Assembly: GCF_000802155.2 (NCBI RefSeq)
Contig: NZ_JQGJ02000027.1
Span: forward strand, 1 to 47,329
Origin: Pseudomonas frederiksbergensis
GTDB lineage: Bacteria; Pseudomonadota; Gammaproteobacteria; Pseudomonadales; Pseudomonadaceae
DNA length: 47,329 bases
Direction of reading: 5' to 3'
Shown: positions 8,508 through 16,801 of the stretch, piece after piece
Layout: every line of letters starts with the position of its first letter
Position numbering within the stretch: position 1 is the first letter of the stretch
The notes under the pieces: model-generated
The model's database searches: none
What the model saw: the letters and a program-made list of their open reading frames with translations, nothing else
Told to the model about the DNA's origin: nothing
Made by a program: the position numbers and the translations under genes

Positions 8508-9185
8508 TTAGAAGCGTGTTGCCTCTTCACTAAGCTTCCAAATGGGGCCTGTCAAATGATGGCGAGCAAATATTTCAATCGCCTGGTGAACAGTCCACTT
8601 AGTCCAGTCTGCGTCGGCATGGCGGGCGTACCATTCTGCCGCAAAGTCCCAAACTTGTTTGATTGGGCGAACGTCGCCTTTCTGAATCCCTCTAATGGAG
8701 CACCACTCATCCACTTGGTCTTCGTCACGGAACAATAACTGAACAGAGCAGGTGTAGATGACATTATCCCAAGCTTGTTTCATTGGGATTGGGAAATGGA
8801 CAACGTAATCGGTATCCAGCAGTTCACCGTTCTCAATCTCTATTGTTACCTGATCATCAATTGCACCCAACCTGGTCTCAATGATGGCCGAGCCACCTGC
8901 GAGGTGAACTACCCCTAATGAGCACCAAGCGCAGTTCCCCCACCATTTGCGATCACCTGAAGTCACGACGCATGTAGTGGGTGCAGCCGAGAAAGGGTGG
9001 GCAATCCAAATTTCATCGGAGTTTGGGTGGAGTACCACACCATGGTTGTCGGCGAGAGTACGTAGAGCGATCCGCGCTTCTTCTTCTTTACAATTAAAGC
9101 GTTTGGCGAGTTCCAGAACTTTCGGGGGACGCTGATGCTGAAGAAAACTGGAGATAATGGCTTCGTGTAGATTGGCGTCGTTCAT
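8508..9185 (-). CDS. MerB-fold (alkylmercury lyase-like) protein with altered catalytic residues
   Basis: 225 residues. The N-terminal ~60 residues look like the winged helix of organomercurial lyase. A MerB-like core follows: WGNCAWCSLG, VHLAGGSAIIETRLGA and IYTCSVQLLFRDEDQVDEWC. In MerB the AWCALD block carries catalytic Cys96 and Asp99, and FCCHVHFF carries Cys159. Here the first Cys is kept, the Asp position reads Gly, and the second block reads YTCSVQ. Mercury demethylation is therefore doubtful; a different C-X bond lyase or a metal-binding role is possible. It lies last in the monooxygenase operon, 176 bases after the flavin reductase gene, on the same strand. Confidence 0.65.
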   Translation of the reverse strand: MNDANLHEAIISSFLQHQRPPKVLELAKRFNCKEEEARIALRTLADNHGVVLHPNSDEIWIAHPFSAAPTTCVVTSGDRKWWGNCAWCSLGVVHLAGGSAIIETRLGAIDDQVTIEIENGELLDTDYVVHFPIPMKQAWDNVIYTCSVQLLFRDEDQVDEWCSIRGIQKGDVRPIKQVWDFAAEWYARHADADWTKWTVHQAIEIFARHHLTGPIWKLSEEATRF

Positions 9186-9361
9186 GATGATTTTCCTTTC
9201 TGTAACAGGAGTACAAATGTCGAACCTTGAGCTGCGCCCCAGGATTGATTGTAGCTAATCTAGGCGTTGATAGCCTCTGGAGGCCTATGTGCAGAGGTGC
9301 ACCGCTTCATTGAAGGGGAGAACGCAGTACTCGCGCACCGATGCCTGTTGGGTGACTACAC

Positions 9362-9904
9362 CTAGATCGAACTCAGCGCGACCAGGTTTCGATACGACTT
9401 ATCGACATAAAGAAGTGGATCAACCTCAGTCACGGCTATATTCACGCTGCATACCTCGGCGATGAAAATCGTGTGAGTGCCATGCGGTATCTTTTTGACA
9501 ACTTTACAATTGAATGCAGCCAATGCGTCACCTAGAACGGGAGCCCCGGTACTGCCGACAGACCATGTTCCGCGCTTAAATCTGAGGTCGCGTGATTTTG
9601 AGCTGCTAAAATGCCCAGCGATCTCTTTGTGAGAAGTAGAGAGCACATTGACGCAAAGAATTTCTGACTCATAGATAGGGTCGTGCGCTGAGGTTGAGGT
9701 GTTCGCGCATACCAATAACGTTGGAGGCTCGGCGCAGACCGAAGTAACAGCTGTTGCAATGAACCCATGATCAACTCCTCGCGAGGCCGTTGTAATCAGT
9801 GAGACTCCGGCAGCGAGCCGTCCCATACCACCTTTGAATGCGTCAATGATATTTGAGTTACCACATGATGCTTCTGCTGGAAGCTGGATATTTGAATCAA
9901 GCAT
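9362..9904 (-). CDS. Flavin reductase (FMN-binding split-barrel, HpaC/RutF type)
   Basis: 180 residues, family-typical size. GMGRLAAGVSLITTASRGVDHGFIATAVTSVCAEPPTLLVCAN is the flavin-binding signature of NAD(P)H:flavin oxidoreductases, and HTIFIAEVCSV is the conserved C-terminal strand. It would supply reduced FMN to the LLM monooxygenase of the same operon. Its ATG overlaps the stop of the upstream transporter gene by 8 bases (ATGCTTGA), suggesting translational coupling. Confidence 0.88.
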   Translation of the reverse strand: MLDSNIQLPAEASCGNSNIIDAFKGGMGRLAAGVSLITTASRGVDHGFIATAVTSVCAEPPTLLVCANTSTSAHDPIYESEILCVNVLSTSHKEIAGHFSSSKSRDLRFKRGTWSVGSTGAPVLGDALAAFNCKVVKKIPHGTHTIFIAEVCSVNIAVTEVDPLLYVDKSYRNLVALSSI

Positions 9905-10823
9905 TTTTTTGATCTCCGAGAGAACGCTGAGTGGAGTTTTTTACCAGTGTAAAGGCGACACTCGACAACACAACGACCATGCCGAAAATTGCGATCGCGG
10001 GCGGTTGTTCATCCATAAATAGCCAGCCAAGAAAAATACCGACCACCGGGTTTATGTATGCAAAGCAGGAGACTATCGATTTCGAGAAAATCGCTGTTGC
10101 TCTAACATATGAAAAGAAAGTCGCAGCTGAGATCACGGTACCAAGGTACAGCAACGACAGCAAAGTGTTGGTTGATGGTGCTGAGGGCCAGGTTTCCTTT
10201 GCAAACCATGAGTATAACAATGCCCACCCTCCCCCAAATACCAACTGCAGACCTGTGGCGTAAACAGCATTCAGGGTAAGCATCAGTCTATTCTGCAATT
10301 GAGTTGCAACAACCCAAGCAATCGGGGCATAGAATAATGCCAAGGTGGCCGACAGCGAGGCATGTAAGCCATGGGTGTCGGCAGAGAACGCCGGATATAG
10401 AATAAGCCCTAAACCTATAAAGCCAAGAAGCAGGCTTATCCCGCTTGTCGAATCAGACTTTCTAAATATGAACTCGTACGCAGCAGACCAAAGCGGTATT
10501 GTCCCCATGGCCATAACAACGAAGCTGGACGGATACTCCGCTACTGCAATGAATGCCCCTCCATTCCCAAACACCCAGAACAGTGCACCTGCTACCGCAC
10601 ATATAAATAGGTCGCCTGGACTTACTGGCTTTAAGCACTTACTGAGGAGGGCCACAAATAACAAAATCCCCCCACCCAACAAAAGCCTCAAGGATTGCAG
10701 TTGAAAAATGCCGAAAGCCCCGGCCCCTTCAATGCCGGCTTTCATGACTAAATAACTGGTTGCCCAAATTACATAGATCATAAAGAGATGAAAGTAATCT
10801 GTCTTTCGGCGAAAATTGTTCAT
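9897..10823 (-). CDS. DMT/EamA-family transporter
   Basis: 308 residues, with ten hydrophobic segments in two EamA-type repeats: IYVIWATSYLVMKAGIEG at the start and VSCFAYINPVVGIFLGWLFMDEQP near the end. The second is the hallmark of the family. It is probably an exporter of an amino-acid-like or otherwise toxic metabolite. It sits inside the monooxygenase operon between the RidA and flavin reductase genes, so it may expel a pathway intermediate or end product. Confidence 0.85.
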   Translation of the reverse strand: MNNFRRKTDYFHLFMIYVIWATSYLVMKAGIEGAGAFGIFQLQSLRLLLGGGILLFVALLSKCLKPVSPGDLFICAVAGALFWVFGNGGAFIAVAEYPSSFVVMAMGTIPLWSAAYEFIFRKSDSTSGISLLLGFIGLGLILYPAFSADTHGLHASLSATLALFYAPIAWVVATQLQNRLMLTLNAVYATGLQLVFGGGWALLYSWFAKETWPSAPSTNTLLSLLYLGTVISAATFFSYVRATAIFSKSIVSCFAYINPVVGIFLGWLFMDEQPPAIAIFGMVVVLSSVAFTLVKNSTQRSLGDQKNA

Positions 10824-10847
10824 GCCTATGCCTTGAACTTTGCGTAG

Positions 10848-11264
10848 TTAAACCGCGTTCGCCCGTAGGCGGGAGGATTTCGAAGCGACAATTTCAATCT
10901 CAATACGCCCCGCCACCAGCGGTGCGCCGACGGTTGTCCGGCAAGGGTAGGGTTGATTGAAACGCGCCTTGAAGACTTCGTTCCACGCTGGAAAGTCATT
11001 AACTGGATCCGCAAGGAAACAGTTGACTTTTACGACGTTATCCAGAGACAAACCCGCTTCTTCAAGAATTAGCTCATATGCATCCAAGGCACTTTTAGCA
11101 TGCTCCTCAATGTCCCCCCCTTCGAGCAAAACGCCACTTTCAAGATCTACACCAGCCCAACCGCTGAAGTAAACAAGCTCACCTGTATCGATGGCCAGAG
11201 AGTTTTTGATGCTCAGCCCGTTAGCAACTTTGTTCAACGCCGGTACGTTGTTGAAGATTTTCAT
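10848..11264 (-). CDS. RidA/YjgF-family imine deaminase
   Basis: 138 residues of typical RidA length. It has YFSGWAGVDLESG near the N-terminus, the LILEEAGLSLDNVVKVNCFLAD helix-strand, and the active-site end PCRTTVGAPLVAGRIEIEIVA with the conserved Arg. RidA proteins hydrolyse reactive enamine/imine products. In the pyrimidine Rut pathway a RidA protein (RutC) works next to an LLM monooxygenase and flavin reductase, as here. It is 40 bases downstream of the monooxygenase gene, same strand. Confidence 0.88.
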   Translation of the reverse strand: MKIFNNVPALNKVANGLSIKNSLAIDTGELVYFSGWAGVDLESGVLLEGGDIEEHAKSALDAYELILEEAGLSLDNVVKVNCFLADPVNDFPAWNEVFKARFNQPYPCRTTVGAPLVAGRIEIEIVASKSSRLRANAV

Positions 11265-11304
11265 AACTGTTCTTAGTTCCGTAAGGTTGTCGGGTTATTC
11301 ATTC

Positions 11305-12597
11305 TCACGCACGCAAGGTTTCCCTAAGCGTGGTGCCTGGGTACTCCTTACGGAAAACTCCTCGTTCCTGCAGAATAGGGACTACTGCCCGAGTGAAGTC
11401 TTCAAAAGAGCCTGGCATAGTGGTCGGGGTTAAGATAAAACCGTCGCAGCCTTTACCTTCGAAATAGGCTTGCAGTTGATCAGCAACGCTTTCGGGAGTG
11501 CCGACAACTTGAGGGCAAGACTCACTGGTGGCGAAGCGCCGCGCTGCATCACGCAGGCTCAGATTTTCTGATCGTGCGCCTTGTAGAATTACCTCTAGAG
11601 AGCCACGGGATCCTTCCTCAACAACAATGTCGTTGACCGGCGCATCTAGGTCAAACTCATTGAGATCGACACCTACGTGACCCGAAGCTAACGCAATTGC
11701 AACTTCAGCATCTACCAGGCTATTGATATATTGTTGCTTCTCTCTCGCAATGGCTTCCGTTTCCCCGATGATTGGGTCAACAGATGTTAGAATTGCACAC
11801 TCGTCAGGAGATCGACCAAACTTGGCCATACGCTCCTTAATGTCTTTGTAGAACTCTTGCATATCTGGAAGCGAGTGCTGAAGCGTGAAAATCACTTCCG
11901 CATACTGTGCTGCGAAGTCACGCCCCCGAGGAGAAGAGCCAGCTTGCATGATGACAGGACGTCCTTGATCGCTAGGCGGCACTGAAAATACTCCATCTGT
12001 GCCTACATATTTACCGCTCATCACGGTGCGACGGACTTTTGTTTTGTCGATAAACTCACCAGAAGTCTTGTCTACAACAAGAGCATCCGGACTCCAGCTG
12101 TCCCAGAGATTAATACATGTATTCAGTACTTCTTCGGCCCGATCATAGCGCTCGTTCCGAGGAGGAAGCTTATCGATACCAAATACTTTTGCTTCACGGT
12201 CACTAACGGAAGTTACTACGTTCCAGGCTACCCTCCCCCCACTCAACAAATTGAGCGTCCCGAGCTGGCGGGCGATACCATAAGGGGGAACGAAGCTGGT
12301 GGAGAAAGTAACGCCAACTCCAATGTGCTTGGTGGCCCGAGCCATCGCCGAAGCGACAGGAACAGGGTCTAGCAACGAGATTTGCCCCCCGCGAGCCATT
12401 AACGTCGGATGAAGGAAGGATACCGAGTCTGCAAAAAAGAAGGCATCGAACTTACCTTGTTCCAAGGTTTGCGCCAGGGACTCCCACCAGGACAACTCCA
12501 AAAAACGATTCTCGGTTTCAGGATGACGCCACATACCATGGTGGTGCGAGGTAGGGCCCGTCATCAGATAGGCCACTAAGTGCATTTGTTTAGACAT
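11305..12597 (-). CDS. NtaA/SnaA/DszA-type flavin-dependent monooxygenase (LLM class)
   Basis: 430-residue bacterial luciferase-like monooxygenase of the NtaA/SnaA/SoxA/DszA group. Visible blocks are MTGPTSHHHGMWRHP at the N-terminus, FADS, TFSTSFVPPYGIARQLGTLNLLSGGRVAWNVVTS in the barrel, NERYDRAEEVL, and QAGSSPRGRDFAAQYAEVIF. Members oxidise nitrilotriacetate, EDTA, pristinamycin IIB or sulfones using FMNH2 from a separate reductase; such a reductase is encoded three genes downstream. The substrate cannot be told from sequence. It is the first gene of a minus-strand operon and is preceded by a sigma-54-type promoter with an upstream palindrome. Confidence 0.88.
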   Translation of the reverse strand: MSKQMHLVAYLMTGPTSHHHGMWRHPETENRFLELSWWESLAQTLEQGKFDAFFFADSVSFLHPTLMARGGQISLLDPVPVASAMARATKHIGVGVTFSTSFVPPYGIARQLGTLNLLSGGRVAWNVVTSVSDREAKVFGIDKLPPRNERYDRAEEVLNTCINLWDSWSPDALVVDKTSGEFIDKTKVRRTVMSGKYVGTDGVFSVPPSDQGRPVIMQAGSSPRGRDFAAQYAEVIFTLQHSLPDMQEFYKDIKERMAKFGRSPDECAILTSVDPIIGETEAIAREKQQYINSLVDAEVAIALASGHVGVDLNEFDLDAPVNDIVVEEGSRGSLEVILQGARSENLSLRDAARRFATSESCPQVVGTPESVADQLQAYFEGKGCDGFILTPTTMPGSFEDFTRAVVPILQERGVFRKEYPGTTLRETLRA

Positions 12598-12634
12598 TTT
12601 ATATCCTCAGTGTAGACGTTACGAGCCAAGTCTA

Positions 12635-12649
12635 GCACTGAGCGTGCCA
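12635..12649 (-). promoter_or_regulatory. Sigma-54 (-24/-12) promoter of the monooxygenase operon
   Basis: Read on the minus strand the site is TGGCACGCTCAGTGC: the GG and GC dinucleotides have exact sigma-54 spacing and only the T of TTGC is replaced. It lies 38 bases before the monooxygenase ATG. A nearly ideal copy stands at the same place before the Liv importer operon. Confidence 0.65.
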
Positions 12650-12742
12650 AGATGAATTATTACTGTATGTATACGATTTATATGTATATTTTTTTTGCCT
12701 TTCCCTTACCCTTGGAACAGCGAGATGTACGCGCGCACCATC

Positions 12743-12791
12743 TGAGCACACACCGTTCCATATCAGTGCATTCACATGTGTATACACATGT
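12743..12791. promoter_or_regulatory. Upstream activating region of the monooxygenase operon: TGTGTGCTCA block plus 18-bp palindrome
   Basis: The perfect palindrome ACATGTGTATACACATGT (12774-12791) is centred about 158 bases upstream of the predicted sigma-54 start. TGAGCACACA on the plus strand (12743-12752) lies exactly 35 bases before the GTGTATACAC core. The same two blocks with the same spacing occur at 18043-18087. Position and symmetry fit the enhancer site of a sigma-54 activator; the AT-rich stretch 12675-12697 between enhancer and promoter could aid bending. Confidence 0.6.
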
Positions 12792-13469
12792 ATCAAGGAT
12801 CAGTTCATGCATTAGCTTTTTCGTCCATTGCCCTGATCAGTTGTGTATCGGCACAGCGGTGAAAACCGGTTGGAAGTATAGAAACTGGGACTGGTTAGGG
12901 GATCTCGATGCGTGGTGCTCAACTGCGTACCTAGCCGGTTTAAGCAGATGGCTAATAATCATTGGGCGAATGTACATGGTGAAATACAATTTGGAGGCTA
13001 GGGTTGTTGAGGGTAATCGAGGTGGGCAGTGGCGCTCTTTCTGTTTTCCAGTAGTCAACAGTATTGAGGGATAGATGATTAAGGCATGAGTGGTTTACTT
13101 AAAACAGACTAAAAGTACTGCCGTGCTGTTGCCAGCAGACTTGAACGATAGAAAATACGGAATAGAAGAATAAAACCCATATGAACTTTCCAGGGTCGCT
13201 CTCAAGAGCAGAAGAGTGATAACTGGGACGTCTGGGATTTGCCGTGCTCAAAGAATGAATTGACAGGTATCGCTGCAGTACCAATCTCGAAAAGATTTGG
13301 CTGTAAAACACCTTCAGCGGGTATAGTATTGACGCCTGCAGCGTACAGTAATTTACTATTTTGTAACCCTGAAGTAGCACCACCACGTTTAGCCTAATCG
13401 CTGAGATACAATAACTCATCACAAGCTCAGACTTTCATAGGGTAAAGCGATGGTGCGTAATCTATGCCC
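12792..13469. other. Intergenic region without recognisable gene
   Basis: About 680 bases between the Liv importer's last gene and the leader of the monooxygenase operon. Open frames here (for example 12652-13074 plus and 13099-13422 minus) have no family signature and atypical composition. I see no RNA gene or transposon end. Transcription from the importer operon must end here, but no strong terminator hairpin is evident. Confidence 0.4.
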
Positions 13470-14192
13470 TCAATGAGTTGCTTCGCCCCCAAGGTACAGC
13501 GAACGCATGTCAGGATCTGCCAACAGATCAGCCGCCTTCCCGTGCATGGCGACCGTTCCTAGTGAAAGAATGTACGCTGTATCGGATACATGTAGTGCCT
13601 CAAACGCGTTTTGCTCAACCATTAGTATGCATATGCCATCCCGATCTCGGATTATACTAATAGCTTCGAAAACCTCGTGCATCATGCGTGGTGATAACCC
13701 CGCCGATGGCTCATCCAGTAATAGAATGCTAGGCTCTGAAATTAGAGCGCGTGCCAAGGATAGTAGTTGGCGCTCTCCTCCAGATAGCGCAGACGCTCTC
13801 CGATTCAATTTTGCGGCCAGGCTAGGATACTGTGCCATCAACTCGTCGAATCGACGCTCGGAGTCAATTTTTCTCATTAGACGCCCTCCGAGTGCGATGT
13901 TTTCACGCACAGACATGGTCGAAAATACATTGTCTGTTTGCGGAACAAAGCCAACACGGTGATTACATACTTTCTCTGATGTTCGAATATGAGTGACGTC
14001 TTCGCCAGACATTCTAACTATGCCGCTACGCGGCCTAACAAAACCTGCGATACACTTCAACAGTGTTGATTTTCCACAGCCATTTGGCCCTAAAATGGTC
14101 ACAATTCGTGCTGGGTTTGCAGTAAGGCTTATACCGTTTAAAATATCGGGCCCATCGCCGTAACCTGCGCGTACGCTTTCAACATTAATCAA
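13470..14192 (-). CDS. livF: ABC transporter ATP-binding protein, LivF type
   Basis: 240 residues. Walker A is LGPNGCGKST, the ABC signature LSGGERQLLSLARAL and Walker B ILLLDEPSAGLSP, with the switch His missing its usual place as in many LivF proteins (LMVEQN). The length and the VEQN ending of the switch region are typical of LivF, the second ATPase of branched-chain/amide-type importers. Its start overlaps the livG-like stop by 8 bases. It is last in a five-gene minus-strand operon. Confidence 0.88.
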   Translation of the reverse strand: MINVESVRAGYGDGPDILNGISLTANPARIVTILGPNGCGKSTLLKCIAGFVRPRSGIVRMSGEDVTHIRTSEKVCNHRVGFVPQTDNVFSTMSVRENIALGGRLMRKIDSERRFDELMAQYPSLAAKLNRRASALSGGERQLLSLARALISEPSILLLDEPSAGLSPRMMHEVFEAISIIRDRDGICILMVEQNAFEALHVSDTAYILSLGTVAMHGKAADLLADPDMRSLYLGGEATH

Positions 14193-14943
14193 CTGGCACC
14201 CCCTTGTCCCTTGCTTTTCCCAAATATGCTTCGACGACTTTAGTGTTAGACGTCAGTTCGCTTGGTTTGCAGTCAGCAATGACTTCGCCTCGATCAAGCA
14301 CGATGCAGCGATTGCAGATTTCACGGATAAAGTGCATGTCGTGCTCAATGATTAACATGGATACTCCGTGTGCATTTACGCTGCGCAGCAGTCGAACCAT
14401 GTCGTGTCGTAAGTTTGGATGTACGCCAGCAGTGGGCTCGTCTAGGCAGATCAACTTCGGCTTGTTTCGAAGCGCCAGGGCGATTGATAAAAGTTTCTTC
14501 TGACCGCCAGACAAGGAAGCTGCTCTAATATTTCGCACATTCATGAGCCCTAAGTTCTTAAGTAGCTCATGCACTTCCCTGACCTCCTCTACTGAGGTAC
14601 GGATGATGTCTCTTATGTTTTTGGGCGGAGCTCCGCCCATTAACACTTCTTCGACCGTCATGCGCGTGGGCATCGACGGTAACTGAAACGTCCTGAGCAG
14701 TCCTTGTTGCACAATGTGTTCAACTGACGCCGCTGAAATATCTCGGTTGTCAAACCCCACCTTTCCACTATCAGCACTGGTAAACCCGGAAATCAGGTTG
14801 ATCAGGCTGCTTTTACCACATCCGTTGGGCCCTAACAGCCCGACAATCTCACCCTGGGCTATTGAAAAGTTTACGCCGCGAAGAACGTGGTTCTCGCCGT
14901 AAGATTTTTGTACGTCATGTAGTTCAAGAAGTATTTTATGCAA
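14185..14943 (-). CDS. livG: ABC transporter ATP-binding protein, LivG type
   Basis: 252 residues from the TTG at 14943, chosen because GGAGG lies eight bases upstream and it overlaps the preceding stop by 8 bases (TTGCATAA), the same coupling as at the neighbouring junctions. A GTG at 14952 is an alternative but has no spacing to the ribosome site. Walker A is LGPNGCGKSS, signature SLSGGQKKLLSIALAL, Walker B LICLDEPTAGVHP, with switch His in IIEHDMHFI. This is the LivG half of the ATPase pair. Confidence 0.85.
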   Translation of the reverse strand: MHKILLELHDVQKSYGENHVLRGVNFSIAQGEIVGLLGPNGCGKSSLINLISGFTSADSGKVGFDNRDISAASVEHIVQQGLLRTFQLPSMPTRMTVEEVLMGGAPPKNIRDIIRTSVEEVREVHELLKNLGLMNVRNIRAASLSGGQKKLLSIALALRNKPKLICLDEPTAGVHPNLRHDMVRLLRSVNAHGVSMLIIEHDMHFIREICNRCIVLDRGEVIADCKPSELTSNTKVVEAYLGKARDKGVPVD

Positions 14944-15829
14944 GGCGAGCACCTCCTACTTTTTCTGGCACGATCCCTGACTTTTTCCAAAGAATAAAGC
15001 AGATTAGTCCAATTCCAGTAACCGCCAATCTAATTGCCGCCACAAATTCGGTCGGTAAACCGAGGGCATCTTTGACAAAAGGTATCAGCGCAAAAAGTAA
15101 TTGAAGTAAGAACGCGCCAACTAACGCACCAAGATGATTACCTTGGCCTCCGATGATCACCATTGCCCATATAATGAAAGTATCGGCGCTCAGCAATTGG
15201 TCAGGACTGACGAAAGACGTATATTTAGCGTAGATAATACCTGCTGCCGCTGCGAACAGTGCCGAGATCACCATGCACTGCCGCTTGAGTCGCAAAGTAT
15301 TGTATCCGAGGGATTGTGCCAATTGAGGCTCTTCACGCATGATCTTCAAGCCTAATCCATATCGCCCAGTGGTAAACCATCTAAATGATAGGTAGCTGAT
15401 GAAAAGTAGCGCCAAGCATGTTACCGCCACCAGGATCTGTTGCACTGATTGATCAGCATGCGGATACAGAGAGGGGATTCCGCTGATACCTTGGGCTCCA
15501 CCAGTGAGCCATTCCTCATTCGTAAGCACAATCCGGATTGTTTCGGCAAGAGCCAATGTTACGATTCCCCAGTAATCTGCCTGCAGATTTTTCCCAATAC
15601 TGGCGAATGCATATGCGATAGCGATGGCCGATCCGATGGCAATGCCGAAACCGGCAATCAGTCCTAAGTCATACTTTACCGCTAAGGCAACAGCATAAGT
15701 ACCGCAGCCAAAAAAGGCCACCTGCCCGAAGTTCATCAGCCCGGCGAATCCGGCCTGGAGGTTGAGGCTGAGTGCTAGGACTCCATATATGGAGGAGATT
15801 ATTAACACATGCACAATAAATTCAGACAC
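14936..15829 (-). CDS. livM: ABC transporter permease, LivM type
   Basis: 297-residue membrane protein with about eight to nine hydrophobic segments. The N-terminal ALSLNLQAGFAGLMNFGQVAFFGCGTYA motif is diagnostic of LivM-type permeases, as is GGQGNHLGALVGAFLL, the EAA-like coupling region. It overlaps livH by 8 bases. It forms the translocation channel together with the LivH-type subunit. Confidence 0.88.
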   Translation of the reverse strand: MSEFIVHVLIISSIYGVLALSLNLQAGFAGLMNFGQVAFFGCGTYAVALAVKYDLGLIAGFGIAIGSAIAIAYAFASIGKNLQADYWGIVTLALAETIRIVLTNEEWLTGGAQGISGIPSLYPHADQSVQQILVAVTCLALLFISYLSFRWFTTGRYGLGLKIMREEPQLAQSLGYNTLRLKRQCMVISALFAAAAGIIYAKYTSFVSPDQLLSADTFIIWAMVIIGGQGNHLGALVGAFLLQLLFALIPFVKDALGLPTEFVAAIRLAVTGIGLICFILWKKSGIVPEKVGGARLA

Positions 15830-16715
15830 GTTTCACCTCATTTACGAAAATGCCACGCGGGCGCCAGAGCAACGTGGCAACAAGAAGCAAGAAAGAGGCA
15901 GCTGAGGCATAGGCTGCTGGAAGGAAGTACAACGACTGACCGGTCAACGGCCCAAAGTTTATATTTGTGATCAATGTTTCGGCTGTCGCGATTACGAGAG
16001 CTCCTACAATTGCGCCCAGAGGGTTTCCAAGTCCGCCGAGGATAGCAGCTGAGAAAACAGGCAATAACATTTCTGTCCCAGTTTGCATGCTTACCTCCCC
16101 TTTCAGGGCAAGTGTAATTCCACCGAGCGAAGCTAGTAGAGCACTCAGGGCAACGACAACGCTCTTCGACTTTCTTGTATCAATACCAGTAGCATCAGCA
16201 AGTAATGCGTTAGTAGACGTGGCCCTGACACAACGTCCAAGATCGGTTTTATAGAGTAGCAAGGCAAACATAATTAATGCTGTAACGGTTATACCCACTG
16301 AATAGAGCTGCAGCTCGGTAACTCTAACGCCGAATAACTTCAGGGGCTTTAGAACTGCAGTATTAAAGCGCGCCGGGTTAGGCCCTACCATGACTAAAAA
16401 TACTGCAGAGAGTAACATACTGACGGCCAAGGAACCGATCATCGCTGTCGAGGAGCTAATCTTCAACATGGGGTTGAATATGTACTCATTGAGGAATGTC
16501 GCCAATATGATTGTAGCGCCACAGGCAACCACGACGCTGGCTGAAATGGGCACTCCGGACTTCTGGAGGGCGATACTAAGCAGCGCACCCGCCACAGCAT
16601 ATTGGGTCAATGCAATGTTTGGAAACTTCATTAGTGAGTAGATTGCACTCATTCCTACGGCAATCAATATAAGATCACACGACCGTAGAATTACATCAAT
16701 TATGAACTGGATCAC
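15822..16715 (-). CDS. livH: ABC transporter permease, LivH type
   Basis: 297-residue hydrophobic protein: AIYSLMKFPNIALTQYAVAGALLSI at the N-terminus, and the coupling loop LPVFSAAILGGLGNPLGAIVGALVIATAETL, typical of LivH. The ATGCRVRATSTN-type cytoplasmic loop (GRCVRATSTNALLADATGID) is also present. It is 86 bases downstream of the binding-protein gene, which leaves room for differential expression of the binding protein. Confidence 0.88.
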   Translation of the reverse strand: MIQFIIDVILRSCDLILIAVGMSAIYSLMKFPNIALTQYAVAGALLSIALQKSGVPISASVVVACGATIILATFLNEYIFNPMLKISSSTAMIGSLAVSMLLSAVFLVMVGPNPARFNTAVLKPLKLFGVRVTELQLYSVGITVTALIMFALLLYKTDLGRCVRATSTNALLADATGIDTRKSKSVVVALSALLASLGGITLALKGEVSMQTGTEMLLPVFSAAILGGLGNPLGAIVGALVIATAETLITNINFGPLTGQSLYFLPAAYASAASFLLLVATLLWRPRGIFVNEVKRV

Positions 16716-16801
16716 GAGGCACCTCGCACGTGCACAAACTCAGTACGGCGATCGTAGAAGATATCGCCATACCGTTATTTTAATCTTGGTGACGTTAGGC
16801 T

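Noticed and set aside
12652..13074. Plus-strand frame of 140 codons upstream of the monooxygenase operon
   Set aside because: It covers the sigma-54 leader and enhancer, has no ribosome site, and its translation (YYCMYTIYMYIFF...) is atypical.
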